A stretch of DNA of 64,000 nucleotides, from positions 186,001 to 250,000 of the forward strand of contig NZ_SDVA01000001.1 of assembly GCF_004153545.1 (NCBI RefSeq). Reading direction: 5' to 3'. Source of the stretch: Serinicoccus sediminis (GTDB taxonomy: Bacteria; Actinomycetota; Actinomycetes; Actinomycetales; Dermatophilaceae). The position numbers and the translations under genes were made by a program. Shown one piece after another: positions 8,573 through 16,034 of this stretch; within the stretch, counting starts at the first letter, position 1; each line of letters opens with the position of its first letter. A model generated the notes under the pieces. That model was not told where the DNA came from. It saw only the letters and a list, made by a program, of their open reading frames with translations, and ran no database searches.

Positions 8573-9589
8573 TCAGGCCGAGACGACCACCGTCTGCGCC
8601 GCGGACGCGCCGTCGGCGAGCAACGTCATACCGGGGTCGAGGTTGCGCTTGACGAGCGCCAGCGCGATCGGCCCGTCCTCCGCGTGCCGCGCCACCGTGG
8701 TGAGCTGACCGACCGCGCGCCCGCCGTCGAGCGGAGTGAGGTCCGTCCCCGCCTCGGGTATGACGTGACCCGAGCCGTCGAGGTGCAGGAAGACGAGGCG
8801 ACGGGGCGGGCGCCCGAGGTTCTTGACCCGGGCGACCGTCTCCTGGCCGCGGTAGCAGCCCTTGTGCAGGTGGACGGCCGTCCGCAGCCAGTCCAGCTCG
8901 TGCGGGATGGTGCGGTGGTCGGTGTCGACGCCGGCCCGCGGCCGCCAGGCGGCCACCCGCAGCGCCTCCGCCGCCCAGGTCCCGGCCAGCGGGCGGTCGC
9001 CGACCGCCGCCGCGAGCTCCTCGCGCGGGACGACCAGCTCGCGCCAGGCGCGGTCGTGCCCCGGGTGGTCGGCGCCCTCGGGGCCGTAGCAGAAGGTGTC
9101 CCCGACCGGGCCGGGCCACGGGTCCACCCACGCGACCGGCTCACCGTCGGTCGACTCGCGGGCCACCGGCTCGCCGAGCACGGCATACCGGTCACTGACG
9201 TCGGCGACCTCGACGCGCAGCATGAAGCGCATCGAGTCCAGCCACCCGGCCACGGCCGGGGCCGCCCCCGGCTCGGTCGTGAGCCACGTCGTCTCCCCGT
9301 CGTCGACGACGTGCAGGGCGTGCTCGACGTGGCCCTTGGGCGACAGGACGAGCGTCTCGGCCGAGCGCCGTGCGGGCAGGTCGACGAGCTGCTGGGTGGT
9401 CAGCGAGTGCAGCCAGCTGAGCCGGTCCTGGCCGGTGACGGTGACCACGCCGCGGTGCGAGAGGTCGACGACCGCCAGGCCCTCGGCCAGCAGCCGCTGC
9501 TCGCGGTGCGGGTTGCCGTAGTGCGCCGCGACACCCGCGTCGGTCCCGGTGCCCTCCACGGCGCCAGGCCGCTCCAGCAGCACGCTCAT
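8573..9589 (-). CDS. ygfZ: folate-binding YgfZ/CAF17-like Fe-S cluster protein
   Basis: A 338-residue GcvT-like protein that uses tetrahydrofolate to support Fe-S enzyme maintenance. The diagnostic KGCYRGQE motif is present (here HLHKGCYRGQETVARVKN), as is the N-terminal VVDLSHRGVVTVTGQDRLSWLHSL. The start is ATG 9589 (MSVLLERPG), nine bases after AGGAGG. An alternative ATG three codons upstream abuts that same AGGAGG and is too close. It is divergent from the LCP gene. Confidence 0.9.
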   Translation of the reverse strand: MSVLLERPGAVEGTGTDAGVAAHYGNPHREQRLLAEGLAVVDLSHRGVVTVTGQDRLSWLHSLTTQQLVDLPARRSAETLVLSPKGHVEHALHVVDDGETTWLTTEPGAAPAVAGWLDSMRFMLRVEVADVSDRYAVLGEPVARESTDGEPVAWVDPWPGPVGDTFCYGPEGADHPGHDRAWRELVVPREELAAAVGDRPLAGTWAAEALRVAAWRPRAGVDTDHRTIPHELDWLRTAVHLHKGCYRGQETVARVKNLGRPPRRLVFLHLDGSGHVIPEAGTDLTPLDGGRAVGQLTTVARHAEDGPIALALVKRNLDPGMTLLADGASAAQTVVVSA

Positions 9590-9670
9590 CGTCTCCATCC
9601 TCCTGCTCGCTCGGGCCGGGTCACCCACGGTACGCGCCCGTCGTCAGGGTGAACGCGCAGGTAGCAGGCA

Positions 9671-9676
9671 TACAAT
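9671..9676 (+). promoter_or_regulatory. -10 box TACAAT of the LCP gene (leaderless)
   Basis: TACAAT at 9671-9676 is the best -10 consensus in the window and lies seven bases before the ATG at 9684. Transcription would start at or next to the A of the ATG. No convincing -35 is visible. Confidence 0.6.
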
Positions 9677-9683
9677 CCCGCCC

Positions 9684-10913
9684 ATGCCGGTCGACGACAC
9701 CCCCCGCCACGCCGAGGCCTCCCCCGCCCGCGACCGTCGTCGCCACCCGGTGCGCGCGCTCGTCGTCAGCGTCGGGGTGCTGGCGCTCGTCGGGGTGCTG
9801 GCGCTCGGTGGCTACGCGTTCTTCCTCCAGCGGACCGTCGAGGGCAACATCGAGCGGGAGGACCTCAACGCGGAGGACAACTCCGTGGTGACGATCTCCC
9901 CGGACCGGTCGGGGTCCACCCAGCCCGGTGACGAGGAGGCCACCGCCGACGGCGACGGCGGCTCGGTCGACCTCGACGGGGCGGTCGAGACCGGCGGCGG
10001 GGACGGCGAGGGGCAGGTCGACGAGGACGCCGCCGCCCCCATCGTCGGTGAGGACGGCGAGCAGATCGAGGTGCCGCAGAGCGAGTTCGTCGCCACCACC
10101 CCGCCACGGCCCGCCGAGGCCGGCGAGGCGATGAACTTCCTCATCATCGGCTCGGACAGCCGCGACCTGTCGGTCGAGCGCGGCCGCTCCGACGTCATCG
10201 TGCTCATGCACATCAGCGACGAGCGGGACCGGGTCGACCTCGTGCACTTCCCGCGCGACCTCTTCGTGCCGATCGCCGGGACCGGCGGCTCCTCGAAGAT
10301 CAACGCCGCCTACTCCTACGGCGGGGCGCCGCTGCTCGTGCAGACCCTGCAGCCGCTCATCGACGTGCCCATCGACCACGTCGTCATCGTCAACTTCGAG
10401 AGCTTCCAGGCGATGACCGACGCCATCGGCGGGGTCGACGTCAACGTGGCCGAGGCCTCGACCGGCTTCCCCCAGGGAGTCATGCACATGGACGGCGCCA
10501 CCGGGCTGGAGTTCGTCCGGGAGCGGTACGAGCTGTCCCAGGGCGACATCTCCCGGGGTCAGCGGCAGCAGGCCTTCATCCAGGCCATCATGACCAAGGC
10601 GCTGTCCCGCGAGACCCTGACCAACCCCGCCCGCCTGGCCGGCTTCGTGGACGCCGCGACGACCAACCTCACGGTGGACGCCGACCTGCAGGTGGGCGAG
10701 ATGCGCGACCTCGGGTTCGCCATGCGCGGGGTGCGCGGCGACGACATCCACTTCGAGACCGCGCCGTGGAGCGGCATCGCCGACCACCCGGTGGCCGGCT
10801 CCATCGTCGTCATGGCGGACGAGCAGATGCAGGTCCTGTCCGAGCACCTGCAGAACGACACGATGGAGGACTACACCGACCCGGTGTCCCCGCGCTCCGG
10901 CTTCGGCGGATAG
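9684..10913 (+). CDS. LytR-CpsA-Psr (LCP) family cell-wall glycopolymer transferase
   Basis: A 409-residue membrane-anchored protein: basic N-terminus, one membrane helix (ALVVSVGVLALVGVLALGGY, residues about 22-42), then a roughly 90-residue acidic Gly/Asp/Glu-rich linker and the LCP catalytic domain. Signatures are NFLIIGSDSR, RSDVIVLMHI, FPRDLFVPI, KINAAYSYGG, IGGVDVNV and FVRERYELSQGDISRGQRQQ, with the conserved Asp and Arg residues. LCP enzymes attach teichoic acid, arabinogalactan or capsule to peptidoglycan from a polyprenyl phosphate carrier. No polymer genes are nearby. The ATG follows TACAAT. Confidence 0.92.
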   Translation: MPVDDTPRHAEASPARDRRRHPVRALVVSVGVLALVGVLALGGYAFFLQRTVEGNIEREDLNAEDNSVVTISPDRSGSTQPGDEEATADGDGGSVDLDGAVETGGGDGEGQVDEDAAAPIVGEDGEQIEVPQSEFVATTPPRPAEAGEAMNFLIIGSDSRDLSVERGRSDVIVLMHISDERDRVDLVHFPRDLFVPIAGTGGSSKINAAYSYGGAPLLVQTLQPLIDVPIDHVVIVNFESFQAMTDAIGGVDVNVAEASTGFPQGVMHMDGATGLEFVRERYELSQGDISRGQRQQAFIQAIMTKALSRETLTNPARLAGFVDAATTNLTVDADLQVGEMRDLGFAMRGVRGDDIHFETAPWSGIADHPVAGSIVVMADEQMQVLSEHLQNDTMEDYTDPVSPRSGFGG

Positions 10914-10929
10914 TCCCTACCATGGTCGG

Positions 10930-11424
10930 GTGCCCATCGAACTCGACCCGACCATGCACCCGGACAACGCCCCCCTCGCCTGGCTGCTCGGCACCTGGGC
11001 CGGCGCCGGCGTCGTCGGCTACCCGACGATGCCGTCGCGCAACTTCGGCCAGGAGGTCGAGGTGACCCACGACGGCCGCCCCTTCCTGCACTGGACCTCG
11101 CGGACCTGGTTGCTCGACGACGAGGGCGGCAAGGAGGAGGTCTTCGCCGTCGAGAGCGGCTACTGGCGCCCGCAGCCGGACGGCGACGTCGAGCTGCTGC
11201 TCGCCCACCCGACCGGGGTGGTCGAGATGTACTACGGCAAGGCCGGGCAGGCCAAGGTCGAGGTGGCGACGGACAGCATCGTGCGCAGCCCCAGCTCGCC
11301 GGAGTATGCCGCGGCGCAGCGCCTCTACGGCTACGTCAACGGCAACCTCATGTGGGTCATGGACATGGCCGCGGAGGGGCAGGAGATGCAGTCCTACATG
11401 TCCGCCGAGCTGCGCCGGGCCTGA
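10930..11424 (+). CDS. nitrobindin-like (FABP-fold) protein with altered haem ligand
   Basis: A 164-residue beta-barrel of the nitrobindin/THAP4 family, which binds ferric haem and isomerises peroxynitrite. The family signature GTWAGAG, then GYPT, and VELLLAHPTGVVEMYYG are clear, and the length equals the mycobacterial homologue. At the C-terminus, where that homologue has QDHLAAVL with axial His155, this protein reads QSYMSAEL, so the haem-ligating His is Tyr. The GTG start at 10930 lies seven bases after TACCAT. It is 16 bp after the LCP gene. Confidence 0.82.
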   Translation: MPIELDPTMHPDNAPLAWLLGTWAGAGVVGYPTMPSRNFGQEVEVTHDGRPFLHWTSRTWLLDDEGGKEEVFAVESGYWRPQPDGDVELLLAHPTGVVEMYYGKAGQAKVEVATDSIVRSPSSPEYAAAQRLYGYVNGNLMWVMDMAAEGQEMQSYMSAELRRA

Positions 11425-11431
11425 CCCGCCC

Positions 11432-12235
11432 TCAGCCGGGGAAGGCGCCGGGCATGAAGGCCAGCCCGACCAGGTAGGGCGTGACACCCACCACGAGCAC
11501 CGACAGGATGCCCGTCACCAGCCGGGGCCGCGGGTGGGCCAGCGTCGGCAGCCACACCAGCACCGCCCGCATGGCGTGGCTGAGGACCCCGGAGGCCACA
11601 CCCAGGAGCAGCCACGTCTCCGGGGCCGCGCCCAGCGAGAGCGCCACGCCGACGGAGGCGGCGCCGCCGGCAACCATGGCCAGCGCCGGCAGCCACCCAC
11701 CCACGCCCCGCCAGCCGATCGCGAGGTCGCTCACCGACGACGCCGCGGAGGCCGCGAGCGCACCGAGCAGCAAGCCGATGCCCGCGGCGGTGTGGCTGGC
11801 GGGGACCATGAGGATCCCGCAGCCCACCACGGCCAGCCCGAGGACCACCGCGCTGACCGACTCCACGACGCGCGGGCGACCGTCCCGCCGCAGGATCTGG
11901 TGCAGGAACGCGGCGATCATCGCCAGCGAGAGGGCCGCGGGCGCCCAGCCCAGCCACGGCTCCTCCTGACGGACGCCCACCGACACCACCAGCGCGAGGC
12001 CGCCCACGAGCAGCACCGTGGCGGTGCCCCGCGGTGAGGGCAGGCCCAGGGTGCCCGACCAGCCCCACGCGACCACGGCGGCGCACGCGCCCAGGGTGGC
12101 CGCCAGCAGCCAGGGCGCCGCCACCGCCGACAGGGCCAGCAGCCCGGCCACGACGCACACGACCACGGCCACCGCGCCCACCAGCCGCGGCGTGGGGGCG
12201 TCGGCGACCCGCGCGCTCGGGGTGGGAGACGGCAT
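11432..12235 (-). CDS. multi-pass membrane protein, function unknown
   Basis: A 267-residue hydrophobic protein with about eight to nine predicted membrane segments, such as LVGAVAVVVCVVAGLLALSA, ATVLLVGGLALVVSVGV and ITPYLVGLAFMPG-like sequence near the end. I recognise no permease or enzyme motif. The N-terminus is Pro/Ser-rich and cytosolic. The ATG at 12235 follows a minus-strand CAAGAT at leaderless distance; a GTATGC word spans this start. It converges with the nitrobindin-like gene (7-bp gap) and is divergent from the GlnR-like gene. Confidence 0.65.
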   Translation of the reverse strand: MPSPTPSARVADAPTPRLVGAVAVVVCVVAGLLALSAVAAPWLLAATLGACAAVVAWGWSGTLGLPSPRGTATVLLVGGLALVVSVGVRQEEPWLGWAPAALSLAMIAAFLHQILRRDGRPRVVESVSAVVLGLAVVGCGILMVPASHTAAGIGLLLGALAASAASSVSDLAIGWRGVGGWLPALAMVAGGAASVGVALSLGAAPETWLLLGVASGVLSHAMRAVLVWLPTLAHPRPRLVTGILSVLVVGVTPYLVGLAFMPGAFPG

Positions 12236-12300
12236 ACCCTCCATCTTGCCGCACCGGTGCTGGTGAGGCCCGGAGGCGGGCCGACTCCTATCCTTGGTCC

Positions 12301-13029
12301 GTGGCCGACCTGGTCCTGCTCACCCCACGCCCCGCCGAGGACACCTCGGCGGCGCTGGTGCTGCCCGGGCTGCCGCTGCTGCCGCACCGGGTGTCGGTCG
12401 TCGGGATGGACGTCGGCGCCCTGGTCAGCCGGGGCGACCCCGACCTCGTGCTCGTCGACGCGACCGCCGACCTGGTGCAGGCGCGCGGCGTGCTGCGCTC
12501 GCTGTCCGCCCTCGGGCTGGGGGTGCCGGTGCTGGCCGTGGTGGGTGAGGGCGCGCTCGCGGTGCTCGACGACCAGTGGCCGATGGACGACCTCGTCGTC
12601 TCGACCGCCAGCCCGGCCGAGCTGTCCGCCCGGCTGCGGCTGGCGCTCGGGCGCGGGTCCCGGCACGCCGGGTCGGTGCCGGACGGGGTGAACGGCACCC
12701 GGGCCGCCGAGGAGCCGGAGACCATCCGGGTCGCCGACGTGGTCGTGGACGAGGCGAGCTGGACGGTGCGGGCCGGGGGCCGGGCGCTGGACCTGACCTT
12801 CAAGGAGTTCGAGCTGCTGCGCTACCTCGTGCAGCACCCCGGCCGGGTGGTGACCCGCGACATCCTCCTCCAGCAGGTGTGGGGCGGCGACTACTACGGC
12901 GGCACCCGCACCGTCGACGTCCACATCCGCCGCCTGCGCGCGAAGCTCGGGCCGGAGCGGGAGTCGCTCATCGGGACCATCCGCGGCGTCGGCTACCGCT
13001 TCACCGGGGTGCGGGGCACGGATCGCTGA
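12301..13029 (+). CDS. GlnR-like orphan OmpR-family regulator
   Basis: A 242-residue regulator with a degenerate receiver and an intact winged-helix domain (LTFKEFELLRYLVQHPGRVV, VDVHIRRLRAKLG, IRGVGYRFTG). The receiver keeps an Asp in DLVLVDATAD but has no acidic pair near the N-terminus (VADLVLLTPRPAED), and the phospho-switch Lys position reads VVSTASPAEL. This matches GlnR, the nitrogen regulator that works without phosphorylation. Placement directly before mshD is the arrangement in mycobacteria and many actinomycetes (glnR-mshD). TATCCT at 12290-12295 precedes the GTG by five bases. Assignment as GlnR rests mainly on context. Confidence 0.75.
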   Translation: MADLVLLTPRPAEDTSAALVLPGLPLLPHRVSVVGMDVGALVSRGDPDLVLVDATADLVQARGVLRSLSALGLGVPVLAVVGEGALAVLDDQWPMDDLVVSTASPAELSARLRLALGRGSRHAGSVPDGVNGTRAAEEPETIRVADVVVDEASWTVRAGGRALDLTFKEFELLRYLVQHPGRVVTRDILLQQVWGGDYYGGTRTVDVHIRRLRAKLGPERESLIGTIRGVGYRFTGVRGTDR

Positions 13030-13051
13030 TCTGCGTGCCACACTGACCCCC

Positions 13052-14023
13052 ATGTCCGGAGATCGCCCCCAGCCCGACATCGAGGAACTCCCCGCACTGC
13101 CCGGCCGCGTGTCCGGCGACGTGCTCGCCCTGGCCGTGCGCGCCGCGGGCCACGACGGGGTCCGGCCGCTGTCCGAGCAGACGGTGCTGCAGGCGCGCCG
13201 GCTGCCCGAGACCAGCGCCAGCCACGAGACCGGGGTGCACCTGGTGGTCCGCGACGGGACGCAGGGGCCGGTCATCGGCTACGGCCACGTCGACACCAGC
13301 GACCCGGACGAGCCGTCCGCCGAGCTCGTCGTGGACCCCGACCAGCGGCGGCGCGGGGTGGGCGGGGCGCTGCTCGACCACGTGCTGCAGCGCTGGCCGC
13401 AGGTGCGCCTGTGGAGTCACGGGGACCTCCAGGACGCCCGCACGCTCTACGCCTCGCGTGGGCTGCGGGTCGTCCGCGAGCTGTGGCAGATGGCCCGTCC
13501 GCTCGCCGGCGAGTGGTCCGACCTGCCCGACCAGGTGGAGCTGCCCGACGGTCTGGCCGTCCGGGCCTACCGGGTGGGCGACGACGACGAGGCGTGGCTG
13601 GCGGTCAACGCGCGGGCCTTCGCCGACCACGCCGAGCAGGGCCGCACCAGCCTGGCCGACCTGCAGGACCGGCAGCACGAGCCGTGGTTCGACCCCTCGG
13701 GCTTCCTCGTCGTCGAGGACACCACCGAGGTCGACCCCGACGGCCGGGCCCGGATGGCGGCCTTCCACTGGACCAAGGTGGAGACCGACCACCCGGAGAC
13801 CGGCGAGGTCTACGTCGTCGGGGTGGACCCCGACTACCAAGGCCGGGGGCTGGGGACGGCGGTGACCCTCCTGGGGCTGCAGCACCTGCGCGCCGTCGGG
13901 GTGCAGGAGGCCACGCTCTACGTCGACGGTGACAACGCGGCCGCGATCGCGACCTACCAGCGGCTCGGCTTCGAGCGCTCCGCGGTCGACGTCATGTATG
14001 CCGCGGGCGACACGGAGGCATGA
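13052..14023 (+). CDS. mshD: mycothiol synthase (acetyltransferase) MshD
   Basis: A 323-residue protein of two tandem GNAT domains that acetylates Cys-GlcN-Ins with acetyl-CoA, the last step of mycothiol synthesis. The N-terminal domain carries VDPDQRRRGVGGALL. The C-terminal, active domain carries YVVGVDPDYQGRGLGTAVT, LYVDGDNAAAIATYQRLGF, with the (R/Q)xxGxG/A acetyl-CoA loop in both. Length fits the family. It follows the GlnR-like gene by 22 bp and overlaps the next gene by ATGA, suggesting one transcript of three genes. Confidence 0.93.
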   Translation: MSGDRPQPDIEELPALPGRVSGDVLALAVRAAGHDGVRPLSEQTVLQARRLPETSASHETGVHLVVRDGTQGPVIGYGHVDTSDPDEPSAELVVDPDQRRRGVGGALLDHVLQRWPQVRLWSHGDLQDARTLYASRGLRVVRELWQMARPLAGEWSDLPDQVELPDGLAVRAYRVGDDDEAWLAVNARAFADHAEQGRTSLADLQDRQHEPWFDPSGFLVVEDTTEVDPDGRARMAAFHWTKVETDHPETGEVYVVGVDPDYQGRGLGTAVTLLGLQHLRAVGVQEATLYVDGDNAAAIATYQRLGFERSAVDVMYAAGDTEA

Positions 14024-14970
14024 GCGACGCCGGCCCGTCGGTGGTGCGCGCCGGCGGGGTGCTGCCGGTCCGCGTGCGCGACGGGGTGCTGCAGGTGGCG
14101 CTGGTGCACCGACCGCGCTACGACGACTGGTCCTGGCCCAAGGGCAAGCTGGAGCGCGATGAGGACTTCCCGGTCGCCGCGGTGCGCGAGACCTGGGAGG
14201 AGACCGGGCTGCGGGTGCGGCTGGGGGCGCCGTTGCCGGTGTCGCGATACCGCCTCGCCGGCGGCTCCGACAAGCTCGTGCACTACTGGGTCGGGGAGGT
14301 CGTCGACGGGGACGGGTCGCTGGAGCACGAGGTCGACGAGGTGCGCTGGCTGTCCCCCACGCTCGCCGGGCGCCGCCTGACCTACGACCGGGACCGCGAG
14401 CAGCTGACGGCGGTGACCGACCTGCAGGCGACCGGCAGGCTGTCCACGTGGACCCTGCTCGTCGTGCGGCACGCCCTCGCCGTCCCCCGCGGCGACTGGT
14501 CCGGGCCGGACCCGGTGCGCCCTCTCAACCGGGCAGGGCGGCGGCGCGCCGCCCACCGCCTCACCGACCTGCTGGCGGCCTACGCGCCGGAGGAGCTGCT
14601 CAGCAGCCCCTCGGTCCGCTGCGTCGACACCCTCGCGCCCTTCGCCCGGTCCGCGGGGCTGTCCGTCACGACGAAGCAGGGCCTGTCGGAGGAGGGCTTC
14701 GAACGCGACCCGGGCAAGCTCGGCAAGCACCTGCGGAAGGTGCTGGACCGGGGCGTCTCGACCGCCGTCTGCACCCACGGGCCGCTCCTGCCCGACCTGG
14801 TCGGCACGCTGCTCGGGCGGGCGGCGCCGGACCTGGACCGGTCCGGAGCGCGGATGCTGAGCCACCTCACCGACGCGACGATGGACAAGGGCGAGGTGCT
14901 CGCCTGCACGATGGCCGGCTCCGGGGAGGACGCGCAGGTCCTCGCGGTCGCGCGCTACCGCCCCCACTGA
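14020..14970 (+). CDS. Nudix hydrolase fused to a histidine phosphatase (MutT1-like)
   Basis: A 316-residue bifunctional protein. The N-terminal half has a perfect Nudix box: Gly of GKLERDED, Glu, then RETWEETGL. The C-terminal half is a phosphoglycerate-mutase-like phosphatase domain with VVRHALAVPRGDW and VCTHGPLLPDLV. The order and length match mycobacterial MutT1, which removes 8-oxo-dGTP and Ap4A-type nucleotides, with the second domain dephosphorylating the product. The start overlaps the mshD stop (ATGA). Downstream lies the array at 15136. Confidence 0.88.
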   Translation: MSDAGPSVVRAGGVLPVRVRDGVLQVALVHRPRYDDWSWPKGKLERDEDFPVAAVRETWEETGLRVRLGAPLPVSRYRLAGGSDKLVHYWVGEVVDGDGSLEHEVDEVRWLSPTLAGRRLTYDRDREQLTAVTDLQATGRLSTWTLLVVRHALAVPRGDWSGPDPVRPLNRAGRRRAAHRLTDLLAAYAPEELLSSPSVRCVDTLAPFARSAGLSVTTKQGLSEEGFERDPGKLGKHLRKVLDRGVSTAVCTHGPLLPDLVGTLLGRAAPDLDRSGARMLSHLTDATMDKGEVLACTMAGSGEDAQVLAVARYRPH

Positions 14971-15135
14971 GCACACGGCATACCGAGGTCCCGGGGCGAG
15001 AGAAGTGTGCGTGCCGGGCCGGGAGCGCCTCTCGGCGCGTGGCCGCTCGAAGCGGCGTGTGTTGGAGCCCGGGGCTGCCGCGGCCCGGCACGCACCCGAC
15101 AACGGTACGCCCCTGGCAGATGTTCCCCAAACCTG
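14971..15135. other. intergenic stretch without a gene
   Basis: The 434 bp between the Nudix gene and the convergent gene at 15405 contains no plausible coding frame. This first part has a GGCATACC word near 14976 and no strong hairpin that I can see. The remainder is occupied by the two facing half-arrays described separately. Confidence 0.6.
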
Positions 15136-15396
15136 CACCGGACGCGCGCTCCAGACGCACAGAACTCGTCGTCAGCACACACCGGACGCACGTTTGCGGA
15201 CCCCACCGGAGGACCACGAGGTAGGCACCGTGCCTCGCGCGTACGCCTACCCGCGCCCGCGGGACGGACGCCTTCCCCGTACGTCCAAGACGTGTCCTGC
15301 GCGCTCCCGGGACGCGTCCTGTGTGCTCCCAGCACGAGTCCTGTGCGCTCCCGGGACGCGTCCTGTGCGTGCTGAACACACGTCCGGTGCAGAGGG
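15136..15396. repeat. two facing half-arrays of the 22-bp-period element
   Basis: Plus-oriented units begin at 15136, 15158 and 15180 (CACCGGACGCGC, CACAGAACTCGT, CACCGGACGCAC). Minus-oriented units occupy 22-bp steps beginning at 15287, 15309, 15331, 15353 and 15375 (minus-strand core CACAGGACGCGT). The plus set follows the Nudix gene and the minus set follows the minus-strand gene ending at 15405, so each half is in the sense of the gene it trails. Between them (about 15202-15286) the sequence is G/C-rich and unstructured by eye. Confidence 0.88.
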
Positions 15397-15404
15397 GGCG
15401 CGGG

Positions 15405-16034
15405 TCAGTGCAGGTCGCCGATGCGCCAGAGGCCGGCGCAGGCCGCGAGGTCGTCGGCGGTGTCGCGCAGGCGGGCGGCGCGGGTCACCTGCTCGGACGG
15501 TATGTCGTCGTCCCCCGGGTCGGCGAGACCGACCGCCATGACGTGACAGAAGGCGCTGGCGCGCTCCAGCGCGATGGCGAGGTCGCCGGTGTAGACACCG
15601 CCGAGGATCTGCTCGGTCAGGCGGCGCAGGGCGTCCGGGTCGGGCGGCTCGGCCACCCCGGCGATGGCGCGGTAGACCTCCGTGTGCCCGGCCCCGGCGA
15701 CGAACCGCCGGCCCACCTCCTCGGGCTGGCGCAGCACCCACTCGTGCAGCAGGTAGATCCGCCACAGCGCCCCGGGCAGGCTCCGGGCCGGCCGGTCCGA
15801 CCACAGCTGGGCGACCGTGGCCAGCCCCACCTCGCCCACGAGCCCCACCAGCCGGGAGGCCAGCTCGCTGTCCCCCGAGGACTCGGCGCGTCCACGGCCC
15901 ACCACCAGCTCGGCGCTGCGGTGGGCCGCCTCGGCCACCTCCAAAGGGTCGACCGGGTCGGTGACGTCCTCGAGCCGGTCCGGCGGCCGCAGGGTGGGCC
16001 GGTGGAACCGGCGACGCGAGCCGTCGTCGCTCAT
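15405..16034 (-). CDS. conserved hypothetical protein downstream of treZ
   Basis: A 209-residue, probably helical cytosolic protein, with no signal peptide or membrane helix. Segments such as SELASRLVGLVGEVGLATVA, LPGALWRIYLLHEWVLRQP and GGVYTGDLAIALERASAFCH look conserved in actinomycetes, but I cannot assign a function. It starts in the treZ stop codon (ATGA overlap), so it is translated with the treYZ operon. It ends beside the minus-oriented half-array. Confidence 0.7.
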   Translation of the reverse strand: MSDDGSRRRFHRPTLRPPDRLEDVTDPVDPLEVAEAAHRSAELVVGRGRAESSGDSELASRLVGLVGEVGLATVAQLWSDRPARSLPGALWRIYLLHEWVLRQPEEVGRRFVAGAGHTEVYRAIAGVAEPPDPDALRRLTEQILGGVYTGDLAIALERASAFCHVMAVGLADPGDDDIPSEQVTRAARLRDTADDLAACAGLWRIGDLH

